DNA from: Cryptomeria japonica
Taxonomy: Eukaryota; Streptophyta; Pinopsida; Cupressales; Cupressaceae
NCBI RefSeq assembly: GCF_030272615.1
Contig: NC_081413.1
Location: 162,898,080 to 162,962,079, forward strand
DNA length: 64,000 nt
Direction: 5' to 3'
The position numbers and the translations under genes are program-made. Positions 32,405-43,599 of this stretch are shown piece by piece. Positions within the stretch are counted from its first letter, which is position 1. Each line of letters begins with the position of its first letter. The notes below the pieces were generated by a model, which saw only the letters and a list, made by a program, of their open reading frames with translations, made no database searches and had not been told where the DNA came from.

Positions 32405-33465
32405 ATTAATTAATAGGTCCTAACTTGGTCTTATGTGGGACCCTAATAGGTCTTAAGGGGTGCACATGTGTCACAAGGGGCCTTTCGTGGTCATAAGGGG
32501 TCACACATGTGTTCTAACACATGCGTGACCCCTTAGGACCACATAAGACCCCTTGCGACACCATTTGGTCTTTTATGGTCCTAATAGGTCTTAAGGGGTG
32601 TGCGTGTGTCTCAAGGGACCTTTAGTGGTCCTAAGGGGTCACACGTGTTCTAACACATGCGTGACCCCTTAGGACCACATAAGATCCCTTGCAACACCAT
32701 TTGGTCTTATGTGGTCCTAATAGGTCCTAAGGGGTGCACATGTGTCGCAAGGGGCCTTAAGTGGTCCTAAGGTGTCATGCATGTGTTAGAACACAAATGT
32801 GTGACCCCTTAGGACCACATAAGACCCCTCGCAACACCATTTGGTCTTATGTGGTCCTAATAGGTCCTAAGGGGTGCACATGTGTCGCAAGGGGCCTTTA
32901 GTGGTCCTAAGGGGTCACACATGTGTTCTAACACGTGTGACCCCTTAGGACCACATATGACCCCTTGTGACACCATTTGGTCTTTTGTGGTCCTAATAGG
33001 TCCTAAGGGGTGCATATGTGTCGCAAGGGGCCTTAAGTGGTCCTAAGGGGTCACACATGTGTTCTAACACATGCATGATCCCTTAGGACCACATATGACC
33101 TCTTGCAACACCATTTGGTCTTATGTGGTCCTAATAGGTCCTAAGGGGTGCACATGTGTCGCAAGGGGCCTTTAGTGGTCCTGAGGGGTCACACATGTGT
33201 TCTAACACATGTGTGACCCCTTAGGACCACATAAGACCCCTTGCGACACCATTTGGTCTTATGTGGTTCTAATAGGTCCTAAGGGGTGCACATGTGCCGC
33301 AAGGGGCCTTAAGTGGTCCTAAGGGGTCACACATGTGTTCTAACACATACATGACCCCTTAGGACCACATAAGACCCTTTGCAACACCATTTGGTTTTAT
33401 GTGATCCTAATAGGTCCTAAGGGGTGCACATGTGTCACAAGGGGCGTTAAGTAATCGTAAGTGGT
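32405..33465. repeat. Palindromic satellite, ~138 bp unit, about 7-8 copies
   Basis: ACACCATTTGGTC recurs near 32559, 32695, 32835, 32971, 33109, 33247 and 33385, giving periods of 136-140. Within each unit GTGGTCCTAAGGGGTC... is followed by ...GACCCCTTAGGACCAC, forming arms of about 27 bases around a 2-base centre (GTGTT-CT-AACAC); a second complementary pair (GGTCTTATGTGGTCC / GGACCACATAAGACC) extends the fold. Differences between copies are scattered substitutions. There is no coding potential. It can form cruciforms in DNA or long hairpins in RNA. Confidence 0.9.
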
Positions 33466-33468
33466 CAT

Positions 33469-33676
33469 ATAAAATAATTATATACTCCTTAGGATGTATA
33501 CATACACATACATACATATATACACCTCAGGACATGCTATCAGAGGTCATGTGTGGTCTTGAGGGGTCACACACATGTCATACACCTCAGGCGTGTGACC
33601 CTTCAGGACCACACACGACCCTTGATAGCATGTCCTAAGGTGTATGTATGTCCTAAGGCATATATAATTATTTTAT
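33469..33676. repeat. 208 bp foldback (long inverted repeat)
   Basis: The ends are a perfect 16-base inverted pair, ATAAAATAATTATATA at 33469-33484 and its complement at 33661-33676. Further pairing runs inward (CAGGACATGCTATCA with TGATAGCATGTCCT; GTGTGGTCTTGAGGGGTCAC with GTGACCCTTCAGGACCACAC). It continues directly from the satellite and shares its GGTCC...GGGGTCAC core, so it may be a progenitor or end unit of the array, or a small foldback element. Confidence 0.8.
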
Positions 33677-33945
33677 GTCTATTTATGTATCTATGCACGT
33701 ATGTATTTATGTATGTGTATGTATGTATGTAGACCTAGGTATGTATGTGTATGTATTTTTATGTATGTATGTATGTATGTAGGTAGGTATGTATGTTTGT
33801 GTATGTGTGTATGTAGGTTTGTATGTATGTGTATGTATGTGTACATATGTATGTAGGTTTGTATACATATGTGTATGTATGTGTGTAGGTATGTATGTAT
33901 GTATGTGTATGTTTGTGTATGTATTTGTATGTATGTGTGTATTTA
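33677..33945 (+). repeat. TGTA/TATG microsatellite
   Basis: Imperfect (TATG)n with TAGG and TGTG variants. The open frames it creates on both strands (runs of Thr, His, Tyr or Val, Cys, Met) are artefacts. Confidence 0.95.
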
Positions 33946-36900
33946 TTTTCTAATATTCTCAACTAATATGATAGAATATATACAGAAAGTATATATATAT
34001 TTTAAAAACTTAAAAAGAAAAAATTCTATCAAATATTTAATTTTCTATTAAAAACTATTTAAGAAAAAACAATATAAATTAATATGTTAAAATAAATGCA
34101 TTTAAAAAAAAAATGATACTTACTACCGAAACGCTTCTAGCTAGATCTCTGTGATTTTTTGCCCCCTCTTGCTCAATTCCAAGCCACTCTTTGCAAAATG
34201 AGGGGCTTGGGCGAATTTTGGCTCTTATATAGGGCAAGGGTGTTCCAGTTGGAACAGCCTTGCCACATGAGCACTGCGTGGTTGCCAAATCGGGCCAAAT
34301 CAGTCCGATCAGAAGCATTCTGGCTGAAACACTTCCGATCGGAACCCTTCTGGCCGGAACATGCATTGTTAGCCTAAAGTGCGACACAGATCCGTACGAT
34401 CACCCACATAACTTAGATTAAATTATAAAAGAGGAAAGGGTTGAAAGGAAGATTAATTTGGAGATAAATGGTATCTGACATTGCATTACTCCTAAATAGA
34501 CCAGTGCTTATCCATTGGGCCATGAAACGAGACATACAACCGCAATAAACCTTTTATTAGCAAATTGACTCAAACTAGTAGATTCAGTACATGTTAATGC
34601 CTGACATTAACGAATCTTCTCTTATTGCCCTAAAATTATACTCATAGACCCTTATTGTACTACTCAATTCACAATAGCATGCATATAGAATTTAGTTCTT
34701 TCCTTGAAAGAAACTCATACACATTCTACACAATTACAAGAAATCCATAATGACAAATCTGCATATCCTTGATATTAAGATTCATATGAAATCTAAAAAT
34801 ACAATATGGAGACAACTTCATGACAATTTTCCTTGAATGCACAAACTAATTGACATTTCTTAACAATCAGAAAATTATAGCCTACAACAAGCATTTCCTA
34901 TTTACATGTCCGAGACAATAGAAAATTCAAAACCTGTACAACTGAGAAAGAAGAAGAATAAATAGAAGAAGAAAGAGCTCCAGATCTGCATGTTTACTGA
35001 GGGTTGTCCTCTTCTAGAATCTGATTTGCCTCAACACCTGTCCTTCCTCTCTCCTCTATCTACAATAGAAAAAATACCCTGCCCTTTCAATAGTCTTCTC
35101 TGCACTTTTCCCCTTTGCAAACTGAAAATATTCCCCGTTTTGTACTCTTTCTTTCTTGTGAATACATTCTTATTCATGTTGCACTTTACCATTTCATTTC
35201 CACTTTACCCCTCAATGAAAACACTTGCCTTATTCCCATCTTGATTTCACTTTTCGTAAAAAACAACATTGCACTTTTATCTATGGGTGAAATCAATTTG
35301 TTGTTGTAGGAGTATGTTGTATTTCAAATACATCTTGTATTTTTCCCTTGAGTGATAAAAAATTCAATCACTCTTGATTTAATCATGTAAAACTCCTATG
35401 AATATGCTTTCACGCAAGTGAAAATAACTCTTTCATTTTTACTCTATTGTTGGCACATTACTTTACCACTAGAACCAATAATAATGCCCTTTTGGAAACA
35501 CTAGAATAATCATTTTACTTCAATCTTTCACTCTAAATAATTAAAATTATTCCATTAATGTTAAACTGGAGCATATAGAATTTGACCGGAAACAATGCGA
35601 AACAATGCCAAACAATTCCCACTCTTGGCTTGTTCAGAAAAAAGAGGCACTGGCAAAACTATGCAGTTTAGCTTTTACATCAGCCAACTACATTGCCTAG
35701 AAGGTCTCTAAAACCTTTTGAACAAACCCATTCACATGAAATGGCATTGATTTGATAAAATTTTAAAACACTTCACATGGCATGTCCAAGCATCCACATT
35801 CTGCATTCATTTCCACCAAAGTATTTCCAGATATAATATCTGACAACACTCCTTTATCCCTAATGCTTTGGCAGCAGTCCCCTCACTATTCCAAATCTCC
35901 CACGTTGGCATAAGAAAAGGGCGTTGGCAAAAAAATTATGGCGTATGGCTTTACTCCAACTATTTCATTTACATTAAAGCTTTTTAAAAACTTCCAGCAC
36001 AATTATATTCTGCACATATCCTAAAATTATTGCAGCCAACCCCTTCATGCTTTGATGGATGTCTATTCACTACTTCAAAATTCCCTTGTAGGCGTGAACA
36101 GGAGGATGTTGGGAAGAAGGTGTGGTGATTGTCTTTACATTTTCTCTTCATATGCTTGAAAGCATTTAAATTTGGTAACAACAAATGCACATCGTGCATT
36201 CACTTGGACTACAATTATCATGCCATTCAGGGATTACAATTCCTTGAGGCATCCTTAAAACTACACGCTTTATGCTATGCTCCCACATTACGCATTTCAT
36301 TATGGCAATTGAAACTATGATATTTGACAAATTTCATCTGTGCTTTATGCTCCAATAGATGCTCACGCCTTCGTCCACGGCCCCCAAATTGGTACAAGTG
36401 AGAATGATTTTGAAAGAGGTTGTGGAAAATGACGTTACACTTGCCATTGCATTTCCTTGAAGTTTCTAAAGTTTTGTTAGAAAATACATTCCATGATATG
36501 GAATCACTTTCAAGGCATTCTTAACAGTTTAGGCCTTGTGTTATGGTTCCATATTTTGCATACATTGCTAGCAGGCGTTGCAGCTACAACATCTGACAAA
36601 TCTCCTCATCGTGTGTGCTTTAATAGCTATCACACCATGCTCCAAAGGAACTCTTCGCTAACTCAAGCAGGATCGATGAATGGCTACCAAGGCATTGTAA
36701 ATAATCTCACTCCATTCTTGTTTTGATGAACATTCTCTACAAAGAAAACCCTAACATGCTCTCGTGCAACATTCTTCTTGCCCTAATTCTCGCAAAACTG
36801 GGGTACTTCCTTTGTAAATTGACTTGTCACCACTAGCAGCAACAAAATATATACTTTAAAATGATATATGAATCGAGCTCAAAATTGGACGAGATCAAAA

Positions 36901-38067
36901 CTGGAGGCTTCTGATACCATACCAAGACCCGTGACATTCTCCATTTTTTCCATTTTGCAACTTTTTTGGGTCACCAAATTTAGCTCAGAACATCTCTAAA
37001 CTGCCCTCAAAAACTTATCAAATGACCCCATGAGGCCATGGAAATTGAAGAGCATGTAGACTGACTAATTTGGAATCATGCTGCAAAATGAATTCTCATG
37101 AAACTTCCTAGAGTGGAATATTTTAAAGCTCAAAGTTGACTACTCAGTCATTTCTACACTGGAGTCTGTCAAAACCCCCTTCAAACCCTGTTTCAAACCC
37201 TGTTTCAAATCCATTTTCAAAAAATAGCTAATGACATCATGAGGGTTTGGAAAATTGCATACAAGCTCATTTAACTACAAGGAATTCAACAAACCAATTT
37301 TTCTAGTGAAATAATCATCTAGATGCAAGTTATAAACATTGAAATTGAGGCCTCTGGAAACACTTTGCATCGAGTAATCTGCAAAACATAATAGATTGCA
37401 AAAGATTTGGGCTTCACAAAAATGTCAAATGAAGCCTTGGGAATTTTCAATCAGATTCATGGGTACACAAATATTCAAGGAATACTGGGGAACAAGCGGT
37501 TTTTCATGACGATCAACTGGGTACAAATTGCAAGCCTCTAAAGTAAGCTACTCAGGCATTTCTGAAAAATGTGCACATAATGAACCATTGTTGACCCCTC
37601 AAACTAGGTACATGAATAATGTATTAAATCTGATCATGAGACATTTCTAATAAGAGGTTAACAACACCCCAAAGTTGTTTATCATGAAATTCAATGGGTG
37701 TCAAATTACTTGCCCTCAACATGGGCTACATGGGCTGAAAATGCAAGGGTATCTCTAAGTGTCTCAAGAAAATTTTCTCAACTTGGGCCCTCAAAATTTT
37801 GCAATTTTTGGAAGTCCCAACACTCTTAGTTGTCATAAAAATACAATGAAACCTTCCAATACCTTAGAATGACTTGATAAGCCTCATTTAAAGTAATACA
37901 CTATAGCAATATATTCTATTTACACGATCTAATATAGTTGGTAGTACATCTATGCCCCCTAGTGTATTTGGTCATGTTGAATCTCATCAATAATATTTAT
38001 CCAAGCCTCTATTACCTAATCCTAATTATATTTTTATCATTCATGAGTTATATTTTAGGTTACTTTT
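33946..38067. other. Host remnant without recognisable genes
   Basis: 4.1 kb of AT-rich sequence with no persuasive ORF. Small details: a TATA-like CTTATATAGGGC at 34227-34238 followed by a near-duplicate 30-base unit (CCGATCAGAAGCATTCTGGC and CCGATCGGAACCCTTCTGGC, 34297-34355), and a minus-strand TGGTATCAGAAGCC near 36905-36918 resembling a copia primer site. I could not find LTRs around it, so it may be a relic. Confidence 0.5.
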
Positions 38068-38214
38068 TGTAGTGTCATAAATTGTAACCCCTTATAATTT
38101 CAAACTCTTTTGTGTGCCCTTCCCTTAGTGTGACTCCCCTTAGATCTTTTCCAAGCATATTTATGGATCTGCATTATAAAATTATTGCCATATGATGATA
38201 TGGTGATATGTGTC
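38068..38214 (+). repeat. 5' LTR of G, outer fragment
   Basis: TGTAGTGTCATAAATTGTAACCC... aligns with the start of the 3' LTR (62484 onward) up to GGTGATATGTGTC, where copia C is inserted. Confidence 0.85.
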
Positions 38215-39293
38215 TGTTGGCAATATGTTGGATTTGATCAAGTGTTGTCATTGATGTCAACATTGTATCTCGGTTGGACCTATCCCGGTTAGTCTTGGTG
38301 ATCATCTTGGTTTTGGCTATGACTCTGATTTAGTATGATAAGATCTCTGGAATTGGTTTTCGATACTTACTCTTGATGGTTATATGCTTGTCATATTCTA
38401 TTGGTTCATGTTTTGGTGCTCTGATAACTATTTCTTATGCTCCCGGTTGGTATTTCCTCGTACCAATTAGCTTTACTAGTAAGTGATATTTGATGTTTTG
38501 GTCAGACGATTTTGGTTTGTCTTATGGGAATGGTTTCTATCATGCTAAAGGTGCTTCTTGATCATATTTTGAGTGTTTGGTGACTTTGCATTGGTTGACA
38601 TGCTATTATGGTGGTCCTATTTGGATCCGGTTAGACTTTATGTGTTACTTCACTAAGGGTTTCTACCAGTTGGTGAAGCATGTTGGATTTTGGTCTTAAC
38701 AATTTTTTTGGCAAATATAATTGTTTAGATATTTGAATTAGGTCCATCCTATGTAATCCAAATGATAATATTGGTTCGGTGATACCGTGTAATGTATTTT
38801 TTGTTATAATGGGTTTTGGGTTTAGGGTTTAGCCGACCTTATCATAACGTTGATGATCTGTATTTATAGGTGAATTATTCATGTAATTGAGAGATGGATG
38901 ATTTGTGGGATATATGGTTATGTTTGCATTATCAGAGTAAGGTTTATGTATGAACAAGTGATATATCATTCGGCATAAGGTTTTTGGTATTGCAGGGCAG
39001 ACATCTGTGCTTAATTGGAACTGTATCAAGCATTAGGAGATGCTACTTTCATAGTTCATTCTTTCCGGATTGTACTCCGATGTTTTGTAAGTCAATGAGA
39101 CTTCTCTTTTGTGATGAGTAGTAAATTCTAAGTAGTTGGCCTGATTGCAAGTGCAATCCCCATTGTAATTATTTCACATACTGCTTCAAAAGTATTATCT
39201 AATTGTGGGTACAGTTTCCCACTGTGGTTTTTCCCTTTACTGGGTTTTCCATGTCAAAATATTGTTTCTTCCTGGTATCAGATCTATCTAACA
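38215..39293 (+). repeat. 5' LTR of copia element C (1,079 bp)
   Basis: TGTTGGCAATATGTTGG... to ...TATCTAACA. Its inner part (AGTCAATGAGACTTCTC, AGTTGGCCTGATTGCAAGTG, GGGTTTTCC) is recognisably related to the inner part of the LTRs of A, B and D. Confidence 0.93.
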
Positions 39294-39295
39294 AT

Positions 39296-39307
39296 TGGTT
39301 TTAGAGC
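39296..39307 (+). promoter_or_regulatory. Primer-binding site of element C (decayed)
   Basis: TGGTTTTAGAGC, two changes from the copia consensus TGGTATCAGAGC, two bases after the LTR. Confidence 0.8.
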
Positions 39308-39349
39308 TTTGGTCATCTCTATAGAAGCTTAACTGCTTGAGGATATCCA

Positions 39350-39373
39350 TTGGCAACTGTATCTAGTTCTACA
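39350..39373 (+). pseudogene. Element C gag, first codons
   Basis: (ATT)GGCAACTGTATCT... reads ATVSSST and joins across element B to FNPYQKKSPRFDGTNYKIWK at 46072. The start ATG appears changed or split by an extra T (ATTGG). Confidence 0.6.
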
Positions 39374-39454
39374 TGTTGGCATATGCACACTCCAATGAGA
39401 CATTGTAGGTGATTGAAGGTTTTGTCATTCATGGCAACCTAGCAATCCTATGGC

Positions 39455-39585
39455 ACCGACAAGATACCGACAAGGCATTACACCAACAAGTTAGTGCACC
39501 GACATCAATAGATCATGCTCTACACCAGCACTCAGGACACCGGCACTGGTATAAAGAAAGGAAGTATACCGACACAGAGGCCGAC
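39455..39585 (+). promoter_or_regulatory. Five RCCGAC motifs upstream of the B LTR TATA box
   Basis: ACCGAC at 39455, 39466, 39498 and 39568 and GCCGAC at 39580. RCCGAC is the known core of the cold/drought response element bound by DREB/CBF factors. The 3' LTR has mostly ACCGGC at the same places, so these may be decay products of a CCGG repeat; function is not shown. Confidence 0.4.
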
Positions 39586-39662
39586 AGGATTTTCTTATAT
39601 TACATTTTGTTTATTATTGTAAAAACTTTCTAAGCTGACTTGGCAAATTGTAAAATGACTCT

Positions 39663-39674
39663 TATATATAAAAG
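39663..39674 (+). promoter_or_regulatory. TATA box of the B 5' LTR
   Basis: TATATATAAAAG; the same position in the 3' LTR reads TATATAAAAG (45534-45543). Confidence 0.55.
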
Positions 39675-40216
39675 AGATCATTGTAGACATTTTGAAGAGG
39701 ATAAGTAAGCGATAAGGAAAAATATAAGACAGACATATTATGCAAAATATAGGTTCAAGGGTTTATGTAAGAAGCAGAGCAACAACCGGTACTGGATCTG
39801 GCATTATAGATGCTATTGTAAAGCAGTACAAGATATTGGATTTGTATAATCCACATTGTAAGTCAGTGAGACTTCCCATTGAGCAGTGAGCTCTAGGCAG
39901 TTGGCCTTTCTACATGTGCAGGCCCCTATTGTAAGTAATATTCTCTTATTGGCCAATGAGTAAATATTGTGGGTCACAAATCCCACCAAGGTTTTTCCCA
40001 CACTGGGTTTCCTTGTTAAATCTTTGTGTTATGGTGTGCTTTCCATGTGGATGTTTTTAATTCTGTTTATTACATTATTTCTTGCATACCAGTACACTAT
40101 TATAATATGTTCTGCATGTTTTAAGTTAAGAAATTCTAATTACCGGTTCGATACTGATTCACCCCCCCCCCCCCCCCCCCCCCCCGCCTCTCAGTATCTG
40201 TGGGATCCCTAACAAT

Positions 40217-40228
40217 TGGTATCAGAGC
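40217..40228 (+). promoter_or_regulatory. Primer-binding site of element B
   Basis: TGGTATCAGAGC, a perfect match to the copia consensus, two bases after the LTR. Confidence 0.92.
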
Positions 40229-40285
40229 TTTGTCCTCTATTTTCAGAGGTCTAATAGCTTGAGGAAGATCTTGACACCAATAAAG

Positions 40286-41467
40286 ATGGAAAATATAATG
40301 AAGCAACTTGAAGGAGCTCTTTCAGACTATGATGTAGAGAAATTGAAAAATATCAAACTAGAAGATGATTTAAGGGCGGCTCAAGATATCATTCAGGCAC
40401 TTCAAGAGAATCTTACTGTTGCAAGAAATAAGAGAAGAGAACTTTGTGAAAATTTGCAAAATGAGAATGATGAAAAGGAATCACTTAATGATTAGATAAG
40501 CAAGCTAAAACAAGAGAACATGACAACAAAGAATGAGATGCAGGATATGACTATGAGATTTTGCAAAGAGATTGAGGATAGGAAGAAGAATGAAGAAGAA
40601 CTGACCAAAAGACTAAGTGATGCAGCAAATAAGAACACAAGACTTAGCTATGAAAATGACATGTTGAAGACAGATCTGATGCACACTCAGAATGACTCCA
40701 ATGAACTGATGAGACAAAAAGAAGTCTTAGAAAGAGAACTAGAAACTGCAAATCAACATAATGAAAAATTCAAGAAAAGCTCAAAGGAACTTGGCACCTT
40801 GCTGAAGAATCAAAAACCTAAAGGTGACACTTCTGGAATTGGCTTTGAAGTTGGTAAAAGCTCTGGTACTACAAATACTCAGGATCACATCAAACCGGTA
40901 AGACAACCTAATGCTTATAAATTCAATGGAAAATTCTTTAACTGTAATAAGTATGGTCATAGAGAAAATGAATGTAGATCTAGAAATTATCAGAATATCA
41001 ACACACCCACCGGTCAATGTTCAAAATGCAACAAAGTTGGTCACAACTCTGAAAACTGCAGAATGAATGTAAGATGTTATGTTTGTGGAAGATTTGGACA
41101 TTTATCTAATCAATGTAGAACACAAACTGGCATAGGTTATGGGAAAGCTATTCAGAAGAATAATGTGAGTTGTTATGCATGCAACAAGATTGGGCATATT
41201 GCAAAATTTTGTAGAAGTAAAGGATCACTAGTAGACAACAAAAGTTCTAGCTTGAAAGGTAAAGAAAAAGTTGAAGAGGTTAAGCAAGAATTCTCAAAAC
41301 AATGGATTAGAAAAGCTGATCTAAATATTGGGAATACTCCTCCACCGGTAGAACCAATCAATGCTTCACTAGCAGGACAGAGTGATGCTTCACCGGTAGG
41401 ATAGAGTGATGCTTCACCGGTAGGACAGAGCAGTGCTCCACCGACAGGAAGTTCTTCATCTAATTGA
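40286..41467 (+). pseudogene. Element B gag-like protein, four zinc knuckles (two stops)
   Basis: 394 codons from MENIMKQLEGALSDYDVEKL to TGA 41465-41467, one frame throughout. Residues 1-190 are a coiled coil rich in K, E and N (a TAG at 40493-40495 interrupts it). Zinc knuckles at about residues 215-315: FFNCNKYGHRENEC (first Cys lost), CSKCNKVGHNSENC, CYVCGRFGHLSNQC and CYACNKIGHIAKFC. The tail repeats SDASPVGQ; a TAG at 41402-41404 in one repeat stands for CAG. The predicted role is RNA packaging. It lacks the UBN2-type capsid region seen in the gag of copia C, so it is not a simple copy of the C gag. Confidence 0.82.
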
Positions 41468-41770
41468 AGAAATTTTCCTTGAGGGTTTGGCAATCTAATG
41501 ACACATATGCTATTATTCCATCGGTTAGAGACAAGAAGTTGAAAATTACTTGTTACCGACAGACAATAGTAAGTGAATACTTAACTGGCATGCATTTAAT
41601 GTGGTAGATGGTGAAAAGATACTATAAATTTGAGGTTTTGGCTCCATTCCATTTCACCGAGATTTCAAACCTATGAAGAGTGTGATGATTCAGAGCTAAG
41701 GCATTCCGAGCAAGAGGCAAGAACACTCCAAGCAATCATCCATCCTAAAGGCAGTAAAAGGTATTTTATC
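41468..41770 (+). other. Element B spacer between gag and ORF2
   Basis: No gene. An upstream in-frame extension of ORF2 exists from 41630, but the Met at 41771 (MASTSTIEYIANP) matches the D start and is preferred. Confidence 0.6.
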
Positions 41771-43570
41771 ATGGCATCTACCTCTACAATTGAATATATA
41801 GCAAACCCTACTATTGTCGAAGTGATAAAAAGACCTAGGCCCATATTTCAATTAGTTCTCGAGGTAGCAAAGAAAGATGATACCTTAGGTGTTTTTTCTC
41901 AAATTCCTAAGGGAGTTGTTTATGTTGAAGACCCCAGAATTTACATTCACTGTAACATTGAGGAACTAGGAGATGAAGAGATTAAAACTATGTTTAAAAC
42001 TGTGATATGTGATGAATCCGGCAATGTAAAAGATGAACACAAGATCATTGAAACCCTAGGATTTATAGAGATCCTTAGCATTCTTGAATTCCCCAAGGAT
42101 GTGATTAGGATAGTCTTAAGCAGGGTACATGGTGAATTTTTTTGGCTAGATGCAATCCACAAAATCACTAAGGAAGCTGTGAAAGTTGTCATAGGGTTAC
42201 CGACCACCGGTAAAAGACCAAACAAAACTAAGAAGGTATCCAATGACCTAGTTACAAACCTAACTGGTGCCACATCCGATAAAAGGTCCTTAAGAGTAAA
42301 TGATGTAACAAACATTAATGTGAGATTTATCAGCATGATATTAGGGTATAAAGCTACTCATGCAAATAGACTTAATTCAGTTTCAAGTTTATGCATTAAG
42401 AGTGCTTATGATATGGTCACAGATAATGCAAAGATTGATGTATGTGATCGGTTAAAGGATGAATTAATTGACAACCTTGGAAAGATTAAGAAGGACAAGA
42501 AAGGAACTTTCAGATTTGGAAATCTGCTAGTATGTCTGATGCTACATATAACCAAGCAGGTTCCCAGTATTGGCTACAAAGAACTTGGATATGATATACC
42601 GGTAGGCAAATAGTTAACATAACTATTCAATAACATGGGAGAAGACAAGGAAAACAATATCCATGATTTCTTTCAAGCACTAAAGGCCAAAATGAAGAAA
42701 AGAATCAGGCTATCACAAAAGATTGTTGACAAATATAAAGATGAAATATGCTTTGTAATCAAGAAAGATGAGATCTGGATGGAAGTGATCATCCCTAGGA
42801 CAGTTTGGGTAATAGAAATGGGTTATGAAATAGATGATCATATAATTGAAACATATGCTAAAGTACTTCTGGAAGCCTCTAAAGAACCTAAGGAAGAAGT
42901 ATTTAGTAGTGCAGAAACTATTGAAAGCCAAATACAATCTAAGAAAAGAGTGAAAAAGGCTGAGGCAGTTGTAAGAAAAGGTTCCAGACAAGCAAAGGCC
43001 ATCAAAGAAGATGTGTTAAAGCAAACCGGTATAACAGAGGATGAGTTAGCAGCTCCACAACCTAAAACTCACCTATCACCGGTAGGTACTTCTTCAAAGA
43101 GTGACATGCATGCAACTTTCAAGAGAGTTGTAAGGAAAAGAGATCCCTCACTGGCAACCACACCCTCACCTAGGAGGACAAGACAAAAACAACAAGCAGT
43201 GAGATCTCAGGTAAGAAAGGCTACACCAAAGAAGAAGAAACTGACACCCAAAAGGAAGAAGAGGACAAACAAGGACTTGGCCCCTCTTGATATATTGTTG
43301 AATGAAATTACAGAGGAAGGAAAATTAGAGAATATAGAGAAAATATATGACACTCTAACAACTGATGAAAAAGAACAAGTAGAAAATAATGTTATATTGC
43401 ATATGGATATGTATAAGAAATTTTTGATGAAAGTAGTAAATGAAATTCCAGATGAACTATTTAAGAGACTAGAAGCAAGAAGACAAGCAGTAATAGAATT
43501 GGACAAGAAAATAAAGATTGAAAAGCTACTTGTATATCCAGTTAATCACCCAAAGAAAGTCATGACCTAA
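41771..43570 (+). pseudogene. Element B ORF2, amino-terminal two thirds (two stops)
   Basis: One frame from MASTSTIEYIANPTIVEVIK to TAA 43568-43570, broken by TAG 42611 and TAA 42620 where D reads CAA and GAA. Residues 1-280 form a globular region (FPKDVIRIVLSRVHGEFFWL, ISMILGYKATHANRLNSVSS, FRFGNLLVCLMLHITKQVP). Then comes EIWMEVIIPRTVWVIEMGYE and a Lys/Arg-rich stretch (RKATPKKKKLTPKRKKRTNK, ~residues 475-500) that looks like a nuclear signal. Close to D at the protein level. I do not recognise a named family; plant-mobile-domain-like is a guess from spacing. The reading continues in another frame after 43570. Confidence 0.7.
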
Positions 43571-43599
43571 TTGCTTAAGCCAACTGGCCAGTATTTTCT

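Larger units (their letters stand above)
39374..40214 (+). repeat. 5' LTR of element B (841 bp)
   Basis: TGTTGGCATATGCACACTCC... to ...ATCCCTAACA. TATA-like TATATATAAAAG at 39663-39674. A run of 24 C bases lies near 40162-40185. Five RCCGAC words lie in the outer part. Confidence 0.94.

Noticed and set aside
32405-33465. CRISPR-like array
   Set aside because: Units are contiguous and similar throughout, with no unique spacers, in a plant nuclear context.
33759-33962. Thr/His/Tyr repeat protein
   Set aside because: Translation of the TATG microsatellite.
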